A stretch of DNA of 64,000 nt from Taenia hydatigena. Its lineage: Eukaryota; Platyhelminthes; Cestoda; Cyclophyllidea; Taeniidae. Location of the stretch: positions 18,123,761 through 18,187,760 of the forward strand of contig JADWOT020000001.1 of the NCBI GenBank assembly GCA_036345935.2, read 5' to 3'. Below the pieces are notes generated by a model that saw only the letters and a program-made list of their open reading frames with translations, was not told the origin of the DNA and did not search any database. The position numbers and the translations under genes were made by a program. Positions 1 to 12,627 of this stretch are shown here, one piece after another (within the stretch, counting starts at the first letter, position 1; each line of letters starts with the position of its first letter).

Positions 1-640
1 GCAACCGCTGAGGTAGGAACAGGAGGCAGAGGAGAAATGATGATGATTTTTGAGGAAGGGAAGATGAGAGAAGAGTAAGAGGTGCATGGAAGCGAGACGT
101 TCTCGCATCACCAAAGCGGGAAATAAAGGTAAGAAACTAAAAAGCACGAAGTAATCACTCCTTTTCTAGTTAAGTTAAATAAGTGGAACACTTGCGATGG
201 GGGATAATGGTAGAGTGCCTATTGAACGTAGGAGGAAGTAAAGGATACCCTCACCGAGGAGGCTTTAGAGTGGAGCATGAGGTCGAAGACGTAGACTGGA
301 GTGCTCCTCTACACCCATTTCGAAGACGTCATCATCCCTAATATCTGCAATGAAGAAGGAAAGGACCTCAGATCGCATGGCATGGAGCTGTGTTGATTTT
401 ACTAGGCGGGCAAAACTCAAGTGTTGAAGTTGACTTTAATGGTAGCGTGTGAGGTGCCTCTAAGGATGAGGCATACAAGATAGATCAGACAGTCCTGTCT
501 ACTTTCCTTTTCCTATTTTATGCAAGCCTGTTATAATCCAGCCGAGGTGACTGGTCTGTTCTGTTCTGATTCAGTGTAATCTAGTCGGATCTAGTGTAGC
601 CTAGTCTCGCGAACCGTGCTACAGTGCTTTCAGAGTGAAA
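1..640 (-). repeat. Dispersed repeat family A, copy 1
   Basis: This copy is purine-rich on the plus strand. Its reverse complement aligns, with many substitutions and indels, to 17530-18100 on the plus strand. Shared landmarks in order are a CTAG-rich tract (540-615), GCCTCATCCT.AGAG (about 450-475), ACTTGAGT, CACAGC.CCATG, TGATATTAG (about 330-345) and CTTTGGTGA (about 105-115). The left end is cut by the window. There is no coding potential, and the type of element is unknown. Confidence 0.6.
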
Positions 641-3600
641 CATGGATATTGAGCTGTTTACCTAGTGATTACAAACGCATGTAGGTGACAATTGATTATT
701 CTTCTCTGCTGTGGCTCTTCTGCTTTCTCTCTCATCTCAGAATGAAGTGAACATGGCACATGAAACTGGCAAAAGCTCTCACGCTAGGTTTGGGCGATTT
801 GTCTCCTGTATCGCCACTGCTCTGCATCTGCACAGGCAAGGTAAAATAAAGGCGCTCGTCAATCAAAGCGGTGCATTGAAAGTAACAAGTGATGAACCAG
901 CTGACAAAAGTATTTTCCTATGCAGAAGTCTTAACCGGAGAGCTGCAGTACCTCCCACTCTTCCGCTTTAGAATTCTGAGTTTAACAACGACTTAAATCC
1001 CCATGGAAATGAGAAAGTCGACAACCAAGTCAAGCAGATACTGTCGGTTAGGGAAATCGATGACTCATCTCGCTAGGATTGGTACGAATCTAGCGAATGT
1101 GAGTTTCTGATGTGTATCCCAAATTTTTGCCACGCATTATGCAAGGCAATAGCAGTAAATGCATTAGCATGAACATTCAGCTAAAAGAGACAAAAGAATG
1201 ATTGACGCAGACGTGGAGGGATGAGAAGCCGTCAAAATGAAATGAGTGGGGGTGAGGAAGGGGAGGAGAGGATTGGAAATAAACTCATGGGATAACTCTA
1301 CACAGTGCTGTGGCGCGACGTTATTTATTATTCTTCTTCTATCCCTAAACTATTCACTCACGCACTCATCCATCCATGTGACTAAGTAAAATGTGAACAA
1401 ATTCGAATTTATTAATGGTCCACTCAAAGCGGCTGGTAACAGTTTCCCTTTCCCGTGTGATTTACAACGGGCATCAAGTAGGGTAAGGGGTGAGTGTGGC
1501 ACCAAAATGGATCGTGGACAAGATGAGAGAAAGCAAAAGCAGATGTGGAAAGAGTAAATTATCTGCATAATGCCACTGCTAAAAGAGAAGAAAACTGTTT
1601 GGGGAGCATATACTATGCTCTTAATCCGTCAAGCAAACTATTCTTCTTGAAAATGCACTGCTCGTTTTGTCCTAATCGAATTTACTTTCTTTATACCATA
1701 TTCTCACACGTTCGCATCGTTACTGTTCTGATCTGAACCATTCCAGTTTTGGCATAAGCCCGCATACTTTGCCCTGCTTTTGCATCTTTTATTACCCTAC
1801 TCTCTCAGTTTTCTTCGCAAACATAGACAATTCACAGCAGAATGAAGTAGATTGCTGAATCTCATTTCTGAGTGATCGCGATCTATGCCCGTAATCTCCC
1901 AGCTTTCCTTGCCAAAATAGACATTTAAAAATGAAAAGTGTCGCAATCACTTTGAGAAGAGGCCGAGCAGCTAATTCTTGATTCTGATCAATTCTTGAAC
2001 AGCATGGATAAGAATGAAAGGAGCTCTGTACACTAGCTAGTCCTGAATTCGTTGCCTCGGCCACACCTGAATTGTGGGGTTGCAAAATGAGTGCTACCGA
2101 GAGCATTTGCAGCAAGGAACCTGCTATCGAGCCCTAATACTGATCATTCCTGGAGTGAATTTGCAGATTTATGTGCTATCGCAACTTTCTTTTGCAAAAT
2201 TGGCTACTCACACACCAAGCACACAAAAAGTGTCAGATCTTATCAGGAGAAATGCCGCAAACAATTACGGAAGGTAGCAATGCGCTAAACTTCGTTTTTG
2301 ATCAACGTAGGATCAAATGAGAACAAAAGCACTGTGCTCTAGACCCTTGCTAAAAGCGTTTATAGAATAAAACAAGCACAGAGGAATTCACTTGAGTGTG
2401 TGCATTCGCGCATTATCATTTTCCGCACCAATTTAGGCGCTCTTATCACCGACCAAAGCCTGATTTTCGCAACAAAATACGAAAACTGCTGCAGGTAATT
2501 GCTAAGTGGATTAAGGTGCCGTGTTTTGAATCTAATTGATTCTAAGCTTAAATGAACAGAATATGGCGCAATTTTATATGCTTGTGTCATCTCAGCCTTC
2601 TTTACCAAAGAGGCTTCCTCGACTATCGACGGTGTCCAAATTTTATCGTGCAACACGAGAAACATCATAGCTGCCAGGGATGGGAGAAAGAGCTGAGTAC
2701 GAGAGCAAATAATTGCAGATAACTACCAGGAAAATATGTCATAGCTATGTGCCTATGCTATCGCAGTTTTCGTAAATAAATCATTGGCAGTGCACTGCCG
2801 CCATTCCCAAACATCAAATGTCTTAAAATTAAACTGCAACTATTTGGAAGAGAAATAACCTATCCTTTGTTGCCGAACCTTAGTTAATTCTAGATTAAAG
2901 TAAAAAGCATGACGCAGCTGATATTTGCACTTTCCGCTATTTTCGTCATATAAACACTTTTTACAGCCGCGAGACAAAGTGGTGTAGTTTAACAGGGTCC
3001 TTGAATTTTGGGTGCAATAAAAACCGTCGGTAAGGGTCTTGATAGAATCAGTTTCAGATCAAAGTAGGAATAGCATAAAACACAGCGCACTTGGGCTGAT
3101 TTGGCCATTATTTCACATGTGTGCTGCAAATTTTTCCTTTGCTTCGAAGGCCTCCAGCTGCAACCCGCTGGCAAATGAATAACTTGAATTGACTGAAATT
3201 TTTAAAAATAGCTCGCAGATGAAGACGATTCAGCGATTCATGCAAGGAAAATGAACTTAATACTAATAAATAAAATCGTAAAAATAAAGGGTTAAGCCGA
3301 AGTATAAAGTGGTCAGTGTTAATTTATAAATGAGAGGTTGGATAAGAAACCATAAAATGCAATTTATTCTCACCTAAGTCATGTGCGAAGCAATGCCAAC
3401 GGAGCGAAACTGATTCAAAATCAATCGCCGACGACCACATGCTCAGCTAAAAGTTTCATTGAGACGCAAAATATATTCTAAAAAAAGATATATATGCCGC
3501 AACGCCAATCCAACAAAAAATATTCAGAAGTTAAGAGGAGTTAAAAATTACATTACGCACCGATGCCATCATCAAGGAAATGCATTACAACAAAGAATCA

Positions 3601-4039
3601 AATATGCCCGAGAGACATAAAGCAATTATCACTGCAGTCCCTAATCCTAAGAGACAAGCATTTACAGCCATGCCACTTCTCATCACGCATCGCCCTACAA
3701 CCAATGACGCCATCGCCATGGCCTTTATCTCTTCCAAACAAATAAGTCATCAATGTGAAAGGCTTTCATGCTTTCGACTTTTGGTGAGCCCACCAACTGT
3801 ACTGCAAATCATGCACGTCTGGATGACCACCAAGGCATGCGTGTGGGCATGCGAGTGGAAATTGCACCGAAACACATCAGTGTGAATGATTGTGTCAAGG
3901 TAATTGTGACTCTACGATTGTCTGTCGTCGTTTGTCACTGCAAATTGCAAAATTACCTAAAGGATACACGATTTGTTTTACCTGCGTGTAGTTGAAATGT
4001 AGGAGAAATGTAGAATTAGGTCGAAGTAATGCAGATTAC
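641..4039. other. No supported gene
   Basis: Any downstream exons of the receptor gene (membrane helix, kinase-homology, cyclase domains) should lie here on the minus strand or beyond the window edge. I could not identify one. The interval holds short chance open frames and A/T-rich sequence. A G-rich patch near 1200-1280 (ggggtgaggaaggggaggag) may be an extension of repeat A. Confidence 0.5.
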
Positions 4040-4251
4040 CTCCTTATTCGGTATTGACATCTCATCGTATCTGGTGCCCTTGGGCAGTGCTGTGATAACG
4101 ATGAGCGAACGACCAGCAGCCCATGTGGGTCCAGCTCGAGACAAATGCGCTCCCCATGCACGCAAGGCATCGTAAGTAAGCATGTCCGTGGGATCCACTT
4201 GCATGAGTGCGATCCGCCCTTGCTTGATCCTGCCGAAGTTCTTAACGCCCA
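4040..4251 (-). CDS. Receptor exon 3
   Basis: Acceptor CTCGTAG, donor GAG|GTAATC; 212 bases without a stop. It completes the split codon of exon 2 and ends in phase 0. The sequence corresponds to the second lobe of the ligand domain. The intron separating it from exon 2 would be only 52 bases (4252-4303). Downstream exons were not found. Confidence 0.55.
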
Positions 4252-4303
4252 CTACGAGTAAAGAAGGGAAACAACTCGCATGGGGATCAAATTGATCGCG
4301 TAC

Positions 4304-4787
4304 CGTCCAAATGATCTTCCAATGGCTCTAGTAATCTCGTAAAATTTGTCGCCGATGTGATATGGACACTAGTTAAGAGTTCAAGCACGCTGTGCCTGTT
4401 TCTGGAGAGGCGAAGTGTTGATAGGATTGATTCTAATATCTCAGGAATGTAGGAGATGGTAGTGTGTAAATCGTAGAACAGCGCAATACGCCTCTATCCA
4501 TTGTTGACGAGATAGACAAGAATGCCTCATAGAATAGTCTTGCGCTGAACTACAACAGATACCGCAGCGATGGGTGGAGTGGGTGAACCGTGACTACTGT
4601 CGGTGAGGTGGTTGACAAAGATAGAGGTGGAACCCAACACTTGACCGTAGTAGGAGATCTGGTAGAGTTGAGATCGTTGCGGCTCCTTTGGGTTACCAAG
4701 ATTGATCCATTCGTTCACCAAATTACAGTCGCTAGCTAAGGGAGGTCCCAGTAACACGCTGAACCCCGCAGAGTTTAACGCGTTTTG
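4304..4787 (-). pseudogene. Receptor exon 2, ligand-domain core with two stops
   Basis: The acceptor TTTTAG at 4788 joins in phase 0 to exon 1. The same frame stays protein-like across TGA (4527-4529) and TAG (4494-4496), up to donor G|GTACGC at 4303. If these stops are real, no complete ligand domain can be made. Confidence 0.55.
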
Positions 4788-5443
4788 CTAAAATTGCAAA
4801 ACAATTATTTCACTGCGCTCGAAACACATGTACATGTGAAATAAAATATTTTCATTCTCTCCACCGCTACTTGCAATGACGTGTGCCACAATTGGTTAAG
4901 GATGAAAATGCGGAAGCAGAGGGATTTGTAAGGAATAAACTTAACAAACCTAGATGGGGCTGAGTGATTTAAAATGGGCGAGCAATGAATCAATGTTAAA
5001 TTCCAACTTAAAAGTATTGCCAAGAATTTGCACAGATGCTGACATTTCAGTGTTAGACTTATTAGTGAATGCTAACACCTAGCTCTGACGCTGATTACTT
5101 TTCTATTTCATTGATGGTTATTTGGGTAGTAGAGATGGGATAAACACAGCATTCGATACTGTTACGAGAAGGCGTTAGAATGCGGAGGTAGTGAATGTCA
5201 CCATGCTATTTCTTTCTATAAGCAACTCGATTGTAGGAATTGAGGTAGCTCTGCTGTCACGTAACGTGGTTACCATTCCACCACATCTCAAAATTGAGTA
5301 TGATGATGCTGGATGAGTTGGTGGTTAAATAACATGTGTTTGTCTTGGATTAGACACGTACACATGGCACTCACACGTGCAAGGTCACCTCAGCGTGAGT
5401 GTCAACACTACTCGAGAGGCTGTCAAATTCTACCACGACGAAC
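4788..5443 (-). other. Intron 1 of the receptor gene
   Basis: 656 bases from GTTCGT to TTTTAG. I see no coding segment in it. Confidence 0.5.
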
Positions 5444-5755
5444 CTGTAAGCTTTGCAGAATTTCGTACAGCACGCTTGCTCTCGAGGCCTCCTGCATTGA
5501 GCATTCAGACACCCGTATGTACTCCAGAGCAGCAAAGAAACTTGTCTCACCGTTCGCCGACATCAATGAGCGCACGTAGTGCACAGCTGCGGCGACGCTG
5601 CGAGCGATGTTGAAGTGCTCCATATCGGACGAGCACCCAGGGTCAGAGACGAATGTGTAGATAGTGAGAAGATTTCGACCACTCGAAGAAACCTCATTTT
5701 CTTTACCGAGGACGTCAAGGATGGTCAAGGTGATCAAGAAAGCGACCAGAAGCAT
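5444..5755 (-). CDS. Receptor exon 1: signal peptide and start of ligand domain
   Basis: The 312-base, 104-codon exon runs from ATG at 5755 to donor CAG|GTTCGT, phase 0. The first 17 residues form a typical secretory signal with a hydrophobic core. The rest reads as the first strand-helix unit of a periplasmic-binding-like fold (LLTIYTF, then AAAVHYVRSLM). Confidence 0.6.
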
Positions 5756-7430
5756 CTCGTTTTATCGAACGATTTTGTGGGGAATTGAAGAGGTGTGAAA
5801 TCGTTTCAATTTATATGTAAGCGGTTGATGTTAACGCCCCTTCTTAATGCACATAAGCAATTAATGTAGGCGATAACGGAGCTAAAGTTTGCCTGGCATG
5901 ATGGGGCAAAAGATGCTGAAGTATTTTATTAGCGAATTCGTTGCAGCTATTTAACACACTAGGAGAGGTTGGAAGGTTGCATGCATGGAGCTTAATAAAC
6001 TGCTCCCATCAAAATAACCGATGGGTAGGCCAGTGCATTAACTTTATAAATAGCTGGGGCGATCTTGCTGACAAAATAATCTAACATCTTTAACTCAATT
6101 ATGTCACGCAAACTCCAATTCCGTCAACGCCTGCATTAATTGCTTTTGTGAGTTAAGAAGGGACGTTAATATCAACCGCTTGAATACAAATTGAACCTAT
6201 TCCACACCTCCCCTAATTCTCCAATACAAGTTGTTCTACTGATAAATCTACTTGGACACTTTAAAGGAACGCTGGGCTGTCACGAATCAGTCGTTCTTGA
6301 GATGATGTTTCCGCTGAAGACTTTGCAAAGCCCCAACAGCTGTAGCAGTAGTGAAAGATCATGAAGGAGAGGCTGCTGTGCGATAGATTTTTCCACCACT
6401 TTCAAAGTCCTTTACAACCCTACTTTTGCAAGGGCTATAAATTTTACTTACTTGTTGAGCGAGAAAAATGCGACCATGCAACTTGTAACTCGTTTGGGAC
6501 ACACAGATGGAGGTCTGGATGGAGGAATTGCTGTTAATGTAGGCTAGTATGGAATGGGTGCAATTCACATGTTTTGGCATGACTAGGAACACTGTTCACG
6601 GCGGCAGATTTGACCTGGAGAATAGTCACATGGGTGGAATGTATATAAGGTGCTTCGCGAAGGCTCATTTATGCCGTGCTCATGAAGTACAGCCAAGCGC
6701 AAACTCTAGCGCCAAATTTGCAGAAAGGATAGGATGGCACTTACTCAAGCAACAAGGACACTGTGTAAGTTTCATTCGTTCGTTTTATCTCTTCTTAATC
6801 TTCTCACGCAGCTGACAATGTTCGCCGATCTAGTCAATGGCTATTATGAGTTAATGCTGTTCATGTGACAGCTGCTATTAGTTACTAGTTCGTCAACATC
6901 TGGTGCGTACAGGCTTCAAATTAATGTCCTCGCATACGTTTGAGACACTGCTTAATTTGAGCTTAGGAAAAATAATTTCGCTACAATGGATTTGTATTTT
7001 TGAATTTTGTTCCTGTTCTGCATATGCGAATGTGTAGCTATTAATAGTTCTGTGATTCTTTTGGTATCAGATCTTATCAACGTGTGACAAGGGGTGAGGC
7101 ATTGCCGTACGTTCTTCATTTGTGGACAAGAAATCGCCTGCCAAATCGATTGGTTTGCCACCTGAGAGCGGTCAAAGTATGCCAGACCAAGATCCTTCGT
7201 GGAAATTCAATTTTTTCCTTCAGCCAAAAAGATGCTGCTGGCCCTGATAAAAATGTTAATGCCTGCTTTGGTGGATAGATGCAAAAATTCGACTAATCTG
7301 CACCATTACACAGCAAGTAATACTGCATCATTCCATCCCACCATCTAAATGGCTTTCTTTGTTCTTTTTATTGATATTTTGTTAATGTAACATGCTTGAG
7401 GCACTGTATTCCCTTTTAGCAAAATTCGTT

Positions 7431-7649
7431 TCAGTTCTTGCACTTGTAGACAGGCATGCTCTTAAAGGATTGCTGGCACTGGCAGCTTTTATTCCTCCCC
7501 TTCGAAGAATTTCGACACTTGTTTCGATGCACTAGCACCGCCAAAATGTTGCCTTCTGTATTGATTTCAATTGCTAACGAGAGTTGCTCTACTTCGAACC
7601 CGTTATGTACAATATCCAGATCCATCGCTATGATATTTTCAAGCCTCAT
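7431..7649 (-). other. Open frame of unknown function
   Basis: The 72-codon minus-strand frame MRLENIIAMDLDIVHNGFEV continues as EQLSLAIEINTEGNILAVLV. It has an amphipathic, protein-like pattern, then becomes Lys/Asn/Ser-rich and probably non-coding. No convincing splice pair and no recognised domain were found. Confidence 0.12.
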
Positions 7650-10600
7650 AAGGCCACATTGATACTTGAAGGCTTCCTCTTACGACACGTGTTGAGATGT
7701 TAATACTGGCGTCTTTTAACTGGGAAAATTTTATCGGAGCTTGTTTATCCGATTCTGCATCTGTTAGTAAACCTAAGTAGCAGATGCGCGTTTTCTTGCA
7801 AGCTAACAAGCCCAAAAGCGACTATTATAACCATTGATCCAACTTTAGGGTGTAGGACCTGGTTGTCAATCAGAATTCAAACGAAAATCTTAAGGCTCTC
7901 TAATTTCTCACTGGACCCAGTGGCTGACACTGTTATTTTGTACGACGACGTTTCTCCAAAGCGATTAATGGTCATGCTCTCACCCCGTGAACGGGCACAC
8001 ACTTAGTGACCCTGCAGGGTAATGAGTTTTAAATGGCGTTCCACTAGACATAGGAATACTTAGCTCACTACTCGTCATCGTAGCCAGTTTGCGTTCTCAA
8101 TGAACATATTCCCCAGAAAGGCACTGTATCCGCTCAACGGTGACAAACTAAAACATTGGTTGATATCGGAGCCATGGGAGACCATGACGTTTGTTGCCGC
8201 CAAGAAGAAATCGCACAGAGGGGCACAAATGTTTGAGCGGATTCTTCTTGGAAGTTAAGTCTCCCGGTTTCAAGTTAGTCTTTTCACTTTAGGCCTTCGC
8301 ATCAAAATTCTTTTTGAATTTCTCGCTCCTCTGCTTACCTCTCTACACATCCCCGCTGCTTGCAGATCACACGCTACTCTGCGTCCGTCCGCATACAAAA
8401 GCGTACGGATTTTCAAAGGGCATGACTACACAATGCAGGGCACCACGTGCACCTGTAGGCTTGGTGTTTATGTGGCTGACCGACTAACTCTCAGGCGGAT
8501 AAGGATGTTACAGTCACCAGGTTTGTTTACGTACGCGCATCTAAAATTTTTATTCGACTGCAACACCCGAGTGGTAATCTGTAGACTCAGAGAGAATTAC
8601 GACTTCCCAAGGGCCGATGAGGAGAGACAAAACAGGAATACGGATCTATATGAAGTAAGAAGACGTGTACTTAAAGCAGAACTGACAAAAAATAGTAGGT
8701 GAAAGCGTCATTCTGATCAGATAACGATTCACTCGAGACACACACTCTGGTTGAATTTGAGGTCGAACGCGTTAGCAGCGATAAATAGAGCCTAGCACTT
8801 TACTGAATTTTTATTTTTGCAAGGCACATACTCTATTCAGTTACAATTCCGGGGTTGTTAGAATTAGAATGCATTCCCACTTGCCTCAGCCCACTTAACC
8901 GCTGATGTCTCTGTAGTTGTTGAGATAATGAATTGCATGCAATGCTCTATTTTTGCCCTATACAGCTATAATTGACTAGCATTAGAACCTTAGTTCATCG
9001 GTTAGGCAACTATTCCCTCATGATCAGTCTCATGCGAAACTGACAGGAATAAATGGGGCGTGAGAACTGCGGTTCCATATTGCCTAGCCTTCACAGATTG
9101 AGGTCACAGTCATTTGTCCTTTGCTAGTTTTTAGAATAGTAGAATCAGTGATGAATAATTTTTTAGGGTTTATGAACGTGGATTAAGCTGGTACAAGCTA
9201 TTAGCCCCAACTGGTGTCATTATTGCAAACGACACAACCATTGGGCATTGTGAGGGAGATTTCTCTTCAAACAGGTGCTAGCTGTGAACGCATTGAATAG
9301 TCATTCTGCAGCTTCAACATTGAGCATCGCATTTCAATTGATCAGAGCTGAAATCCAACCTGTCAATTTATTTGTTTTATTTGCCCCTTTATTTCGACCT
9401 GTGACTCACTCAATAGCAGGACTCATACCTATCATTTTGTGTGCTAATTCATTTATTCATTTAATTGTTGCTCCCCACTTACCAAACAAAGCATTTTTTA
9501 GCATCCTAGATATTTGTTCTGCAAAAAGACATCGCTTCAAAACTACGACATAGTAACTGGTAGCTTTTGCATTTTGAGATGCTATCCTGGTCCTTTTAGC
9601 CTGCATTTGTAGCAGTGTAGCTCGGATGACTGATCAGTCTGAAACTTTGACCGCCTTTGAAAACCAAGGTCTTATACTAAAGAACAACTTGGCACAGTAG
9701 CAACAACGATGCCAAATCCCATTGCAGCGATGTACCGATATTCGACTTCAGTTTGCTCTTTTCTACGATTTTGAAATAGAAAAATCAGATCCTCATGCTG
9801 TTTATTCTCTAGCTGCTCCGGCCACATCCAACTGTCCTCTGATTAATCTCCATGCTTAGCTCTGCTACTATCATGTTATCTTTCACCGTATCATATTTTT
9901 ATTGAATAAAATATGTGACGCCCAAAATATTTGATTTTTCACTTATAGAGAACATACGGATTATCACCAGGCATGCATTTCGAGAGCGAGGCTCTATTGT
10001 TGGAAACTTTAAGGTAACGTATACATTGTAGCGACTACACAAAGAGATGATCATTTCGATCCCATAACTTCACAGTTTTGCCGAATACCACTTCAGTGAC
10101 AAATGATTAATTCGTTCTTCTTAATGCTTGTTGAGATTTAAGCGAACGCTCAAACAAGTGATGGTATTCCACTTTCGCCAAAGTGATTTCGAAGTGAACA
10201 CCTTTGTAAGGTCGTTTCTATTGACATTTGAGTCTTTTTAATGTCCTGAAGGTGCGTTTAATTTTTTTGATTAAGTTTCCAGCCTGACTATAGTAAAACG
10301 TTGGAAACCGAGTCTTTTTGGTCCCCAATGGATCTACTTCCATCGATGCTCGCGTGGCTGATTTTAACAATTGTACTATTCTCAGTATATCAAACCGTGC
10401 CTCCAACTGCAATGCGGAAGCTCGTGCGATCAATCTGCGTCAGAATGCGTGATGTCTGAGGTTCAATTGATTACGAATTAATAATGTAACTACGCGCTTT
10501 CTTGTTGAGAACCACGGTAATTAATGCTTTAACCCTTGCCCCTATTGTGAGTTTTATGTCAACTCTCTGAGATGGCAATATTAATGAGAGTTGGTTTTGA

Positions 10601-11015
10601 CTCCATCTAAGGTCCATGGCAACTTCTCGTTCTTCGAGGATATTATTGGCGCCCATTGCATCAAAGGATGTCAAATTTTGCATAGTCTGAGGAAAAATGA
10701 GAAAGATTTAAGGTGACATTTCACAAGTCTGCACCGTTTTTAGTGTTTTAGCAAGACCCCATATTTTGCACTTGAATCCTCAATTGCATGGGCTGAACTA
10801 TTTAATTTGAGACTTCCTACTTAATGGCAGGCTCCTTCGTTCAAATTATCACGGTAGCAGCTTGATTGGAATCGTTCCTTGCTGCCAACGGATTGCACTG
10901 CATTGGGGTTCACATACCGGCAGTTCACGCATTGGCATACTCTTTCAGATTACGAGAGCATAACAGTGGTTTATTGACAGCTGCTATTCTCCATGAGGAG
11001 AATGACTTCTCTCGT

Positions 11016-11115
11016 NNNNNNNNNNNNNNNNNNNNNNNNNNNNNNNNNNNNNNNNNNNNNNNNNNNNNNNNNNNNNNNNNNNNNNNNNNNNNNNNNNNNN
11101 NNNNNNNNNNNNNNN
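11016..11115. other. Assembly gap, exactly 100 N
   Basis: One hundred N, the usual placeholder for a scaffold gap of unknown size. Open frames running across it are artefacts. The true distance between the flanks is unknown. Confidence 0.99.
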
Positions 11116-12627
11116 GAAAGAGACTTAAATCAGCCAAGACCTGTAGACACCGTCCCGGTTTAAAATGTGCTTAGGGTAAATAGGCGTAGTTCACATTAGT
11201 GTTTGACCAAGTAAGTTACTAGAATTCGAGTATTTCACTACGAGCATTACACAAACCATGAATGCAGCAAGCCTCAAAAGTCGATAGCCACGATTTCATG
11301 TGAGCAACATAGGCTCACTTATGCGCATGCATAAAATAAGTCAAAAGCTTTTAAAACCGACACTAACATACCTGGACTCATTAGAGCAAATCGCGAACCA
11401 GGCATAGCAACCACTAAGCCAAAGCCCACCATTTCATATATGCCGCTGAGCACTTTAAAAGGGTATTGGGGATGGAAAAAAGAAAGCGAGGGTGACAAAT
11501 ATTGTTGTCGATTGTAAGAATCTGAATGTAGAAACTCAACCCTAATTATTTTGCAAAACTAGGCAGGATTTTTGACAAGTAAAATTTTTGTAAGGCATTT
11601 GTACGAGACTTTGAATGTAATTTTGGTCCAAATGATTTTTTACTATACAGACTAGTTAATAGTAAGTCCTCCGCCAGATTTTCACTACTTTTTATTAAGT
11701 GATGTGCAATTTTTTATTCTACTTACATCTTATCTTTAATCACATTAATCGAAAGTGGTATAATCATGTGGTATTTATGTTTATTTAAACATACCTTTTG
11801 GACGGGAGGTACGAACGCAACGCGAATCTCTCGATGCAGATATAGGCCGCCACACAGTCCTTTATTAATATGCTACTGTTTTACGGCTTTGTGTCGAAAA
11901 ATGACGGTGTCTCAGAACAGTCAACCTTCTCGTTTTAGGCATAAGCGCAGGGAGGGGGAGGAGAATGTCGATGTCCCTGCAAATGTTGTCGATATGAATA
12001 ACGTGCGGAATATCTGGAACGCCTTTAGCATGAATTGTAGGGGTGTTTCCTGTAAGGAATGGAGAACACGGATAGTTTTCTTTTGTTTAGACCACTATGA
12101 TTTAGCAGTAATTAAAATATTCAACGCAAAAAATGGTGCGTGTGTTGTTTGTTCAGCTCTCAATCTCGCCTACGGTCGCTTGGATGGTCATTGTACCTTC
12201 GTTGGGTGGGTTGGCCTCTAAGCCACGGTAGTAGCTCCAATCCTTTCCACACGCCGAACATTTTTACTTTGATCAGGTATCATGCCAACTTTTGCCTTGA
12301 GACGACTCTCAAAGAGCTACAGCGGCATTCACAAACTGCATTTTAGCACGCACGCTTTATGTACTTACGTTTAAATCCTGCATTATGGCAGCCAGATAAA
12401 GTTAAGGCAAAGTCATGCCCATTCGATTATGCTCAACGTCGACGGTATGGCTCATTGCACTCCTTCGTAGACTAAAAGTCGCATTAAAGACACGTTGGAG
12501 AATTAAAAAGGCATTATTAAGGGAACTGTGTTTGCATAATATAATCGGTGCACATATAGGCTGCAGTTAGCGGATCCATCCACAAATACTGAAAACAGTA
12601 GTATAGGGAAGGGTCACCGTTTTCAAA

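Larger units (their letters stand above)
4040..5755 (-). pseudogene. Receptor with ANF-receptor-like ligand domain (receptor guanylyl cyclase-like), two in-frame stops
   Basis: Three exons on the minus strand join in consistent phase: 5444-5755, 4304-4787 and 4040-4251 (312, 484 and 212 bases). Exon 1 opens with a signal peptide (MLLVAFLITLTILDVLG) and has a cysteine in ECSMQEAS. Exon 2 contains the class I periplasmic-binding-like core: VLLGPPLASDC, followed by NEWINLG, then RRIALFYD and a helix-rich stretch ending FTRLLEPLEDHLD. Exon 3 has GRIALMQVDPTDM, then AGPTWAAGRS. The order matches ANF-receptor ligand domains of receptor guanylyl cyclases; no membrane helix, kinase-homology or cyclase domain was found in the remaining 4 kb, which reaches the window edge. 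Exon 2 has TGA at 4527-4529 and TAG at 4494-4496, the second where a Trp is usual before RRIALFYD. Either it is a pseudogene or a 69-base in-frame intron removes both stops. Metabotropic-type receptors are an alternative family. Confidence 0.6.
5756..12627. other. No supported gene; contains the assembly gap
   Basis: About 6.9 kb upstream of the receptor start. It contains only short open frames with no motif, including a 52-codon plus-strand frame at 8100-8258 and a 151-codon plus-strand frame at 11766-12221, neither with recognisable domains. No promoter element is clear enough to call. Confidence 0.5.

Noticed and set aside
3768..3920. Plus-strand frame (RLDDHQGMRVGMRVEIAP) with some MBT-repeat look and a GTAATT donor
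   Set aside because: Only about ten residues fit the GM.LE pattern; no other MBT elements or partner exons were found.
8100..8258. 52-codon plus-strand frame with protein-like text (LISEPWETMTFVAAKKKSHR)
   Set aside because: No family, no splice partners and too short to judge.
10471..10683. Minus-strand frame resembling a lipid-transfer (SMP) strand pattern (EVAMDLRW..., RVDIKLTIG)
   Set aside because: The match is a loose hydrophobic pattern only; no neighbouring C2 or membrane segments.
10866..11174. Open frames spanning the N run
   Set aside because: They exist only because N codons are not stops.
11766..12221. 151-codon plus-strand open frame
   Set aside because: Long but patchy. Only a middle part (MTVSQNSQPSRFRHKRREGE) looks protein-like, no domain is recognised and there are no good splice sites.
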